Below are positions 24,814 through 31,371 of a DNA stretch of 34,664 nucleotides, piece after piece. Numbering within the stretch: the first letter of the stretch is position 1; the number at the start of each line of letters is the position of its first letter. A model generated the notes under the pieces. The model made no database searches, was not told where the DNA came from, and was given only the letters and a program-made list of their open reading frames with translations. Where the stretch lies: the NCBI GenBank assembly GCA_003252375.1, contig QKEJ01000167.1, positions 1 to 34,664 of the forward strand. Reading direction: 5' to 3'. Origin of the DNA: Halodesulfovibrio sp. Its GTDB lineage: Bacteria; Desulfobacterota; Desulfovibrionia; Desulfovibrionales; Desulfovibrionaceae. Position numbers and translations under genes: made by a program.

Positions 24814-25419
24814 ATGCCCCGCTATACCGGAATAAACCACCTTGCCATGGCCACGGGTGACATGGACAGCACCGTCCGCTTCTGGCGCGACCTTCTGGGC
24901 ATGCGCCTTGTTGCCGGGCTGGGCCATGCTGGATACCGGCAGTACTTCTTTGCCATCTCCGAAACCGACATGATCGCCTTTTTCGAATGGCCGGGCGTGG
25001 AGCCGCTGCAGGAAAAGGATCACGGCGTCCCCGTTCGGGGCAGATACGCCTTTGATCACGTTTCCGTCGGGGTGCCGGATGCAGACGCCCTCTGGGAAAT
25101 ACGCGACCGGCTGGAAGCCGCAGACATCTGGGTATCCGAACCCGTGGACCACGGGTTCATCCACTCCATCTACACCTTCGACCCCAACGGGATCGCGCTG
25201 GAGTTCAGCCACTACGTGCCGGGCGTGAATCTGCGGGCTCACCCCCGCATGGCCGACAGCCACCCTACGCCCCAGACCCTTGCCGGGCCCGAGCCCGTCA
25301 GCGGCGCATGGCCGCAGCCAGCCGCGCCCACACCAGAGACGGAGCGTATGGTCTTCCCCGGCGAGGGGCATGATTTCCTACACCGCAAGGCCAACGCCTG
25401 GGACAAGGACAAGTCCTAG
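24814..25419 (+). CDS. VOC-superfamily (glyoxalase-like) protein
   Basis: A 201-residue cytoplasmic protein with two beta-alpha-beta-beta-beta units typical of the vicinal oxygen chelate fold. Possible metal ligands are His9 in INHLAM, the His in FDHVSVGV and the Glu in IALEFSHY. The last 60 residues (HPTPQTLAGPEP... onwards) are Pro-rich and lie outside the fold. The substrate cannot be told; relatives include dioxygenases, glyoxalases and resistance proteins. It starts 12 bases after the peroxiredoxin stop, so it is probably in the same operon, which hints at a role in detoxifying reactive species. The ribosome site is weak. Confidence 0.88.
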   Translation: MPRYTGINHLAMATGDMDSTVRFWRDLLGMRLVAGLGHAGYRQYFFAISETDMIAFFEWPGVEPLQEKDHGVPVRGRYAFDHVSVGVPDADALWEIRDRLEAADIWVSEPVDHGFIHSIYTFDPNGIALEFSHYVPGVNLRAHPRMADSHPTPQTLAGPEPVSGAWPQPAAPTPETERMVFPGEGHDFLHRKANAWDKDKS

Positions 25420-25480
25420 GCCTGCACGTACGCCTCCATCCCGCCGGTCCGGCAGCCACGCACAACACCGTACAGAGTCC

Positions 25481-25516
25481 TTCATCCCGTTATTATTCCA
25501 TGAATATAATGGATAA
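25481..25516 (+). promoter_or_regulatory. mucR-like gene promoter with an overlapping AT-rich dyad
   Basis: A perfect TATAAT (25505-25510) has a weak -35 (TTCATC, 25481-25486) at 18 bases. An imperfect dyad, TTATTCCAT (25493-25501) and ATGGATAA (25509-25516), overlaps the -10. MucR/Ros proteins are known to repress their own AT-rich promoters, so this may be an autoregulatory site. Confidence 0.45.
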
Positions 25517-25661
25517 CAACGGCTCCTGTGGTATCTGATGAAGACTGAAAGATGCGATGCGTCTCCGCCCGCCCCGCCCCCAACCCCGATTCCGCGTGCA
25601 GCATCTGCACGCGCGACAATTGCGGGGCCTCTTTCCTGAAGAAGCAGACAAGGAGCTACCC

Positions 25662-26057
25662 ATGGATGAATATCTGAAACAGGCTTTGGAAATCATCAAG
25701 GCGCAAGCATCTGTACGCACCATGACTGAAGAAGAGATCAGCTCAATGATGCGAAGCATCGCCCTTTCCATCAAGCAGGTTGCGGAAGGCGTTGCAGCAG
25801 AGTCCGATGAGCCCGTCGAAGACATCGATCCATTGAAGGCCATCAAGGAAAAGTCCATTCTCTGCCTGGAATGCAACAAGACCTTCAAGATACTAACCCG
25901 AAAGCACCTTGCGTCACATGACCTGACACTGCCCGAATACAGGGAAAAATATGGCTACAAGAAGGGCACGCCGCTCGTATGCAAGGCATTGCAACGGGAG
26001 CGGCGCAAGAAGATGAAGGACATGAAACTGTGGGAAAAGCGGGCCAAGACAAAATAG
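25662..26057 (+). CDS. MucR/Ros-family zinc-finger transcriptional regulator
   Basis: A 131-residue DNA-binding protein. The N-terminal half is acidic and helical (MDEYLKQALEIIKAQASVRT...), as in Ros/MucR oligomerisation regions. The zinc finger reads CLECNKTFKILTRKHLASH: Cys-x2-Cys, nine residues, His-x3-His. It is followed by LPEYREKYGYKKGTPLVC, a strong family signature, and a basic C-terminus. These proteins bind AT-rich DNA and silence or regulate many genes. The start at 25662 follows AAGGAG; the frame extends further upstream but without a ribosome site. The gene stands alone between the VOC gene and a terminator. Confidence 0.93.
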   Translation: MDEYLKQALEIIKAQASVRTMTEEEISSMMRSIALSIKQVAEGVAAESDEPVEDIDPLKAIKEKSILCLECNKTFKILTRKHLASHDLTLPEYREKYGYKKGTPLVCKALQRERRKKMKDMKLWEKRAKTK

Positions 26058-26080
26058 CCCGCCCCTCTGAACTGTACGCC

Positions 26081-26114
26081 AAGGGCCCGCCGTGTTGCAC
26101 GGGGGGCCTTTTTT
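26081..26114 (+). terminator. Terminator of the mucR-like gene
   Basis: AAGGGCCCGCCGTG pairs with CACGGGGGGCCTTT (one G-G mismatch, one G-T pair), loop TTG, followed by six T (26109-26114). Confidence 0.85.
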
Positions 26115-26130
26115 GCCGCCTGCACGGCAG

Positions 26131-26751
26131 CTACTTGGATTGCCCCTGCTCGCTGGCGATGCGCCCCAGCCACTTGCGCATCTGATCCAGGTCCTGCTGA
26201 TGCAGTTTTTCCGATTCGCCCTGCATGACGCGCACGCGCTCCACTTCCTGCCGCAGTTCGGCAAGCTCCTTTTCGCGCTCCTTCAGGGTCTGTCCGAGCT
26301 CCCGGATAACCTCTTCCCGCGTGTTGATGGAATTCAGCGCGCTGGCAATGCTGGCCATGGCCACGGACTGCTGCTCCATCAGGGCCAGAAAACGGGCGGC
26401 ATCCACCCCAGCCTGAGGCATAACCGCAGGAGATATTGCGAGGTTGTTGCTTTGTTGTTGCGCTTGCGATTTTCCGGAAACCACATCGATATTCTTGGGA
26501 AAACTACTTGAAAGAACCGCCTCAACCGCCATTGCGTTTTTGTTTTTTCGCATTTCCTCAAGGATAACCGCAAAAACAGCCGCAGCCCCGGAACGGTAGC
26601 GCCGGCGCTTGCCCTCGCCCACATGGGGCAGGTAGTCGAGAAATCGTTTGCAGTAATAACGGGCCGTGGATTCCGGCAGAGAAAAGCGGGTGGCCAACTC
26701 GGCAATGGTCAGCAACGCATTGCCATCGTGTACTGAAGTTGCGTTCTTCAT
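26131..26751 (-). CDS. HTH (MerR-like) DNA-binding protein with a long coiled coil
   Basis: A 206-residue protein. Residues 12-60 form a winged-helix domain of the MerR type: LLTIAELATRFSLPESTARYYCKRF then GEGKRRRYRSGAAAVFAVI. A linker of about 40 residues rich in Gln, Ser and Asn (AQQQSNNLAIS) follows. From about residue 115 to the end there is a heptad-rich coiled coil (VIRELGQTLKEREKELAELRQEVERV). No ligand-binding domain is seen, so it is more like a structural or RacA-type chromosome protein than a classic MerR sensor. The ATG at 26751 follows GAGG. It is divergent from the HU-like gene, another nucleoid protein. Confidence 0.85.
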   Translation of the reverse strand: MKNATSVHDGNALLTIAELATRFSLPESTARYYCKRFLDYLPHVGEGKRRRYRSGAAAVFAVILEEMRKNKNAMAVEAVLSSSFPKNIDVVSGKSQAQQQSNNLAISPAVMPQAGVDAARFLALMEQQSVAMASIASALNSINTREEVIRELGQTLKEREKELAELRQEVERVRVMQGESEKLHQQDLDQMRKWLGRIASEQGQSK

Positions 26752-26907
26752 GAGCAGTCCTCGTCAAATGTTGGCGGGATCACATATTTTTTTGAATACT
26801 ATCCAATACACCGTAACCACTTCATATGATAATAGCAATACCGTAATGCAGATCGCTGCAAACTCCCGCCCCGCACAGCTCTTTTGCGGCCTTCCCCTGT
26901 GAAACGA

Positions 26908-26936
26908 TTGACATTGATTGGTTCTCGCTGCATAGC
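26908..26936 (+). promoter_or_regulatory. Promoter of the HU-like gene
   Basis: A perfect TTGACA (26908-26913), a 17-base spacer and CATAGC (26931-26936). The leader would be about 70 bases. Confidence 0.5.
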
Positions 26937-27010
26937 ATTCAATAACTAACGTGGCTACGGCTTGTAATTCCGGGGGGAAACCGAACTGTGCAATAAGGAG
27001 GATATTCCTA

Positions 27011-27298
27011 ATGTTGACCAAGGCTGAATTTGTAGCGGCTCTGAAGGACGCCCTGCCCGAAGTTTTTGAGACCAAGGTGAGCGCTGAAAAGGCGTACGAT
27101 GCTTTCTGCAAGGTTCTTGCTGACGGTGTAATCTCCAAGTCCGGCGTCCGCCTGCCCAGCGTTGGCGCCTTCTCCGTAGCCGAACGTGCTGCACGTACCG
27201 GTCGCAACCCGCAGACTGGAAAGCCCATCACCATTCCCGCCCGCAAGGTGGTCAAGTTCTCTGCCGCCAAGGCACTGGTTGACGACGTCAACAAGTAG
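27011..27298 (+). CDS. HU-family DNA-binding protein
   Basis: A 95-residue nucleoid protein. It starts MLTKAEFVAALKDALPEV and has the DNA-bending arm GRNPQTGKPITIPARKVVKFSAAKAL, including the Pro that intercalates in the minor groove. Family length is 90-95, so it is complete. It acts as a dimer that bends and compacts DNA. The start at 27011 follows AAGGAGG (26996-27002); an upstream ATG at 26951 is not supported. HU is usually abundant, and the strong ribosome site, -35 and terminator agree with that. Compared with the usual HU N-terminus (MNKxELI) this one is a divergent paralogue, and the genome probably holds others. Confidence 0.95.
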   Translation: MLTKAEFVAALKDALPEVFETKVSAEKAYDAFCKVLADGVISKSGVRLPSVGAFSVAERAARTGRNPQTGKPITIPARKVVKFSAAKALVDDVNK

Positions 27299-27321
27299 TC
27301 CCTCGTTTACCGCGAAGCAGC

Positions 27322-27354
27322 ATGGCCACGGAACACTGTTCCGTGGCCATTTCT
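27322..27354 (+). terminator. Terminator of the HU-like gene
   Basis: A perfect 14-bp stem (27322-27335 with 27337-27350) with a one-base centre, followed by TTCTATT. Confidence 0.8.
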
Positions 27355-27660
27355 ATTGCACGGCAGCAAAACTGTCCGCCTCCACTGCAAAACTCCCTCA
27401 ATCACCAGCAACGGTATTGCAAAACCGCATGCAGGCATCGTGGCATGCCCACCCTGCATGCGCGAACGCAGCCACAGTCCGTCTTCCCCCCCGCAGGCAG
27501 CCGCAACACCTCCCGCTGCCCGCCGGGCAGGCGGGCGTGAGCACGCGCTGCCCTACAATACTGTTCGTGCGCTCACCTAAAATTTTCTCATCAGCCCCAT
27601 GAAAAGAATTCATTTGCACTGAATGCACCAGCAGGTATGATGCGCGTGATTTCCAAATCG
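27355..27660. other. Intergenic stretch with a short repeated motif
   Basis: GCAAAAC occurs at 27366, 27387 and 27419, spaced 21 and 32 bases, close to two and three helical turns. Two competing GC-rich hairpins are at 27516-27536. No gene is convincing. Confidence 0.35.
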
Positions 27661-27669
27661 CACTAACCG

Positions 27670-27697
27670 TTGACATACCTCTCTTGCGGGGTATCTC
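27670..27697 (+). promoter_or_regulatory. Promoter of the candidate small RNA
   Basis: A perfect TTGACA (27670-27675), a 16-base spacer and TATCTC (27692-27697). The start would be near 27704. Confidence 0.45.
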
Positions 27698-27703
27698 TAA
27701 CCC

Positions 27704-27791
27704 AACGGTTTCAGGAGAACGCCGCCCTTCAGCAAGGCATGTTCTCCTGAAATTGCCACCAAAAAGGGAGCCTTTCGGGCTCCCTTTTTTT
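27704..27791 (+). ncRNA. Candidate small RNA with two stem-loops
   Basis: About 88 bases run from a TTGACA promoter to a strong terminator without any reading frame that has a ribosome site. TTTCAGGAGAAC (27709-27720) pairs perfectly over 12 bp with GTTCTCCTGAAA (27741-27752). The 20-base loop holds a further CCTT/AAGG stem. After a single-stranded AT-rich linker the terminator hairpin and T run follow. The 3' arm contains TTCTCCT, complementary to a Shine-Dalgarno AGGAGAA, so the RNA could pair with ribosome binding sites. No known family is recognised. Confidence 0.55.
27761..27791. terminator. Bidirectional terminator (small RNA and EamA gene)
   Basis: GGGAGCC (27766-27772) pairs with GGCTCCC (27778-27784), loop TTTCG, extended by A-T pairs. 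The plus strand ends in seven T and the minus strand in five T. Confidence 0.92.
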
Positions 27792-27814
27792 GTGCACGGA
27801 AACAGGACTCTTCT

Positions 27815-28825
27815 TCATGCCCCGCCGCTTCCTGATTTCGCCGCAGCCACGATCCCCAGCAGCACGGCCGCACATCCGGCCCAGTGCTGCCAGTGCAGGG
27901 GCGTCCCCATGCACACGGTCGCAAAAAGCATTGCGGACACGGGCATGACCCCGGTGTACACCCCGGCCTCGCTGCCCCGTACCCGCGCCACCCCCGTAAA
28001 CCAGAGCAGGTAGGCTCCCACCGTAATGCCCAGCGCGTACCAGGCTATGATGCCCCACCCAACGCCATCCACCCCGTGCATGCCGCCAGAAAGCAGCTGA
28101 AGCGCCCCCTGCGGGGCAAACTGCACGGCACCGAACACGCACAGCAGCGTGGAGGCTGTAAGCGCGGAAACGGGCCGCTGGAGGCATTTTCCCAGCAACA
28201 GGAACAGCGACTCGGCCATCACGGCACCGACAACCAGCATCGTGCCCCACACCGGCCGGAGCACGGCACCGACCGCCGGGCCGAACAGATCGGAAGTGGC
28301 CGCATGCGCGGCAGGCGCATCATGAAGGTCCGCAGCCACCGCAACGGGGTCCGCATGCAGCAGGGCTATTCCAGCCACGGCAAGCCCCACCGCCACCATG
28401 CCCGAACGGGTCAGCGGCTCTCGCAACAGAAATGCGGAGACCACCAGAGCGCAGGCCGGACCTGTTGCGGTAATGATGCCTGCGGAAGCCGGGTCGGTGT
28501 AGCGCAACCCCTCAAGCAGCAGGGTATTGAACAGGAACCCCCCGCATCCGGCCTGTGCAAACAGGATGGCCCAGTCACGCAGCGGCAGGCGGGGCAATCC
28601 CCCTTCCCGCCAGAACAGCAACGGCAGCATCACGCAGGAAGCCGCCACAAACCGCAGCCACAGGGTGGCCTCCACAGGCAGGCGGGACGTGACATAGGCT
28701 CCCGTAACCACGGAAGAGCCCACAATGATCATGGCGCACACCAGCGACAGGCGCGGCAGCAGGTATTGCAGCGGAAGGATGCCGGAAACGCAGCTGGGGG
28801 ACGGCAGACGAAACGGTCGGGACAC
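27815..28825 (-). CDS. EamA-type drug/metabolite transporter
   Basis: A 336-residue inner-membrane protein with about ten hydrophobic segments in two EamA halves, the usual plan of the DMT superfamily. The first half contains LPVEATLWLRFVAASCVMLPLL and TDPASAGIITATGPACALVVSAFLLREPL; the second half has SEAGVYTGVMPVSAMLFA in the equivalent place. A loop of about 40 residues (VAVAADLHDAPAAHAATSD) links them. The most likely start is GTG at 28825, because AGGAGG lies exactly 6 bases before it; a TTG at 28840 would place the ribosome site inside the gene. It is likely an exporter of a small metabolite. It follows an AraC-type regulator by 51 bases on the same strand, so it is probably that regulator's target. 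Confidence 0.92.
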   Translation of the reverse strand: MSRPFRLPSPSCVSGILPLQYLLPRLSLVCAMIIVGSSVVTGAYVTSRLPVEATLWLRFVAASCVMLPLLFWREGGLPRLPLRDWAILFAQAGCGGFLFNTLLLEGLRYTDPASAGIITATGPACALVVSAFLLREPLTRSGMVAVGLAVAGIALLHADPVAVAADLHDAPAAHAATSDLFGPAVGAVLRPVWGTMLVVGAVMAESLFLLLGKCLQRPVSALTASTLLCVFGAVQFAPQGALQLLSGGMHGVDGVGWGIIAWYALGITVGAYLLWFTGVARVRGSEAGVYTGVMPVSAMLFATVCMGTPLHWQHWAGCAAVLLGIVAAAKSGSGGA

Positions 28826-28876
28826 GGGAAACCTCCTCAAAACGTAGTGTGGTTTCCCCTGTGCCCCGGATGAGGC

Positions 28877-29791
28877 TCAGCGCTCTTGCATGATCTTGCG
28901 GTAGGTGCCGGGCGGAATGCCCAGTACCTTCTTGAATTGACGGGTCAGATGACTCTGGTCGCTGAACCCGCAGGCAAGGGCCACATCGACCAGCGGAAGG
29001 GAGGTTTCCAGCAGGTTCCGGGCGCAGGCAACCCGCCGCTGCATGTGATAGGCATGCGGCGGCAGTCCGGTCACCCGCGTGAACACACGGACCAGATAAA
29101 ACGGGCTGAGCTGCGCCAAAGAGGCAAGGGTCTCCAGGCGCACATCCTCGTGCACATGGGCTTCGATGTACTCCCGGACAAGCCGGACGGCACCGGGTTC
29201 CTGGCCCGCGCCGGGAAGACGCCCCCTGCCCTGGTCGCCATGCAGACTGACCCAGCGCGTCAGCAGGGCAAGCAGACGGCTCTCCTGCTCGAGCGAGGGC
29301 ATGGCCCTCCCCTGCGCTTCCATATCGGCGTGCAGGCGCCCCACCGCAACCGCCAGAACGGGGTCATCCAGCACCCCCGAGGAAAAGTCGGGCAGGTGCG
29401 GGGAGCCGCCGGACAAAACCCCGGCCTCCACGGCAACCTGCCGCACCATGTCCGGCGCAAGGTAGAACATGCGGTAGGCCCAGCCCTGCGCATCCGCGCC
29501 GTGTCCGTCGTGTATCTCGCCGGGCACCACAAGATTGACCGTTCCGGCAGGCGCCACATGGTTCCGGCCCAGAAACCGGAAGGCCAGGGCCCCATGCGTA
29601 ATCACGCCCAGTGCATACCCGTCGTGCGCATGGCGGGAAAAACTGTGGGAAAGGTACCGGGCCTTCAGCATTTCCAGCCCGGGGATGCGTCTGCTCGCCC
29701 TGAAGCTGGCACGCTCCCTGTCCGGCGCCTCCGCATCAGGATGCGCGTTCAAAACGGGCCGCGAGGGCATATGGAGCAAATCGTCACGCAT
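28877..29791 (-). CDS. AraC-family transcriptional regulator
   Basis: A 304-residue regulator. Residues about 45-120 form an AraC-type cupin binding domain (SHSFSRHAHDGYALGVITHGALAFRFLGRNH, VVPGEIHDGHG). The C-terminal 100 residues hold two helix-turn-helix units: LETLASLAQLSPFYLVRVFTRVTGLPPHAY and VDVALACGFSDQSHLTRQFKKVLGIPPGTYR. The start at 29791 is a choice; a TTG at 29839 would add 16 residues and neither has a strong ribosome site. His residues in the cupin (HAHDGY, EIHDGHG) are as in regulators of LysE- or EamA-type exporters. The gene order regulator then exporter suggests local control by a transported compound. Confidence 0.92.
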   Translation of the reverse strand: MRDDLLHMPSRPVLNAHPDAEAPDRERASFRASRRIPGLEMLKARYLSHSFSRHAHDGYALGVITHGALAFRFLGRNHVAPAGTVNLVVPGEIHDGHGADAQGWAYRMFYLAPDMVRQVAVEAGVLSGGSPHLPDFSSGVLDDPVLAVAVGRLHADMEAQGRAMPSLEQESRLLALLTRWVSLHGDQGRGRLPGAGQEPGAVRLVREYIEAHVHEDVRLETLASLAQLSPFYLVRVFTRVTGLPPHAYHMQRRVACARNLLETSLPLVDVALACGFSDQSHLTRQFKKVLGIPPGTYRKIMQER

Positions 29792-29903
29792 GGCATTCAC
29801 AACCGGAAGGCAAGAGTGTCCCTGTTCACCACAGCGCAAGAAGCGCGCCTGGTCAGCAATCTACACCGCCGCGCCCCGGGCGTCTTGCACATTCTTGCGC
29901 CCC

Positions 29904-31358
29904 TCAGGGCATGGTCCGGCCCCTGCGTTCCTCAACGATCTGCCGGATGCGCTCCTGCGCATACAGCACCGCCTGCTCGCTGCTCAGCGCCCCGGACAGG
30001 GCCTTGACCACCATTTCGGAAAGGACATTCCGCGCATAGACCTCGGAGGCCAGAGGGTGCGAAACGCCCTGGGTATGGCTGAAATTGGTGATGCGCTCCA
30101 ACCCCTGACAGATTTCCCGTACCTTGGGTCGGCCATACCGCCGGAACACCCCGGTCAGGTCCCGCATGAAGGCGTCCTCGCCCGTCACGTCGCGGAACAC
30201 CGGCATCATGCCGCCCGGCGCCATGTGCAGCCAGGAGATATACACATCCGGCGAGTACAGATACTCCAGAAAATCCGTACACACCGCGTCCAGCGCCTTG
30301 CCATGGGGTGCAAGCTCCGGCCGGACAAGGCCCAGGGCGCTGACCATGCCGTAGGCGGCATTGCCCCGGTGATGCACGATGGAGACCATGCGGGTATTGC
30401 GGACCAGTTGCGGATCGAAGTCGGTACCGGGCAGGTCCGGGAAATTGCGGTTGGAAAGGGAATCCGCAGCAACACTCGGCAACGCCAGATCATCCATGAT
30501 GAACGTGGAGTAGAACATCATGGCCACCTTGCCCTGCAGGTAGTAATCCCTTGCACGCCATGTGTGGATGCCCGGCGGCGAATACCTTGCCAGCGTCCGG
30601 TATAACTCCAGCGCCTCCACCATCCGGGGACTGTAGAAGACAACATTGCCGTTGGCGTCGAACATCCGCGCATTGTTGGAAAGCGCCAGCTGGGTAAAGA
30701 TCTGCGCGGCATAAAAATCCTTCATGGTGCCGAGCAGGATGCCGTAGGTTCCCTTGTCCGGCTGGGTAAAGACCCGCGCCGCCTTGATGATGGCCTCCCA
30801 GGTCGTGGGGGCGGCCAGCCCCTCGCGCTTGAACCAGTCATCGCGGTACCAGATGCCCTGAATCCAGCCATGGAAGGGGATGCCGTAGTGCTGCCCGCCC
30901 GCACTCGATTCCAGCATGTCCAGAGCGCCGGCAAAAAACCGCCGCCGCCCTATCCTGTCTATGGCGGCCTCGGTTTCCCGCACGTCCAGATATCCGCGTT
31001 CTCCCAACGCCACGACAAGCTCTGCAGCCGTTCCCACCAGCGCGGGCGCCGTCCCGTTCCGAAGGCTTTTTTCGAACAATCCCACAAAACGGTTCTCGTC
31101 CACGCTCTGAAGCTCCACCTCCACGCCATCACGAAGGGTGGCATACAGACTCGTCAGATACCGGATGGCCCGGATCCTGTCCTCATCAATCTCCGTAACC
31201 CAGACGCGCAGAACCACGGGCTCTGTGGTGCCTGAGGGTGCTTGCGGTTCCGCTACGCATAGAGATGCCGCCCCCAGGGCCCACAGCCCCAGAGCAACCA
31301 GGATGACCGAACGGACCAGGGGACGGACCAGGAGACGGGTCAGGGGAGTGACAGGCAT
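29904..31358 (-). CDS. Exported ABC-type family-1 solute-binding protein
   Basis: A 484-residue periplasmic binding protein of the sugar or multiple-solute type. The signal peptide is residues about 1-36 (core VILVALGLWALGAASLCVA, cleavage before EPQ); the Cys there is not in a proper lipobox. The mature part has IPFHGWIQGIWYRDDWFKREGLAAPTTWEAI, the standard hinge signature, then KDFYAAQIFTQLALSNNARMFDANG and GKVAMMFYSTFIMDD. The ATG at 31358 follows GAGGAGG, which overlaps the stop of the cyclase gene. No permease or ATPase gene is beside it. Its tight coupling to a sensor cyclase suggests that it hands ligand to that receptor. The ligand is probably a carbohydrate or polyol by family, but this is only an inference. 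Confidence 0.92.
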   Translation of the reverse strand: MPVTPLTRLLVRPLVRSVILVALGLWALGAASLCVAEPQAPSGTTEPVVLRVWVTEIDEDRIRAIRYLTSLYATLRDGVEVELQSVDENRFVGLFEKSLRNGTAPALVGTAAELVVALGERGYLDVRETEAAIDRIGRRRFFAGALDMLESSAGGQHYGIPFHGWIQGIWYRDDWFKREGLAAPTTWEAIIKAARVFTQPDKGTYGILLGTMKDFYAAQIFTQLALSNNARMFDANGNVVFYSPRMVEALELYRTLARYSPPGIHTWRARDYYLQGKVAMMFYSTFIMDDLALPSVAADSLSNRNFPDLPGTDFDPQLVRNTRMVSIVHHRGNAAYGMVSALGLVRPELAPHGKALDAVCTDFLEYLYSPDVYISWLHMAPGGMMPVFRDVTGEDAFMRDLTGVFRRYGRPKVREICQGLERITNFSHTQGVSHPLASEVYARNVLSEMVVKALSGALSSEQAVLYAQERIRQIVEERRGRTMP

Positions 31359-31371
31359 GGCGCACACCTCC

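Noticed and set aside
27516..27536. GC-rich hairpins GCCCGCC/GGCGGGC and CTGCCCG/CGGGCAG as a terminator
   Set aside because: The two pairings exclude each other and no T run follows on either strand, so termination is not supported.
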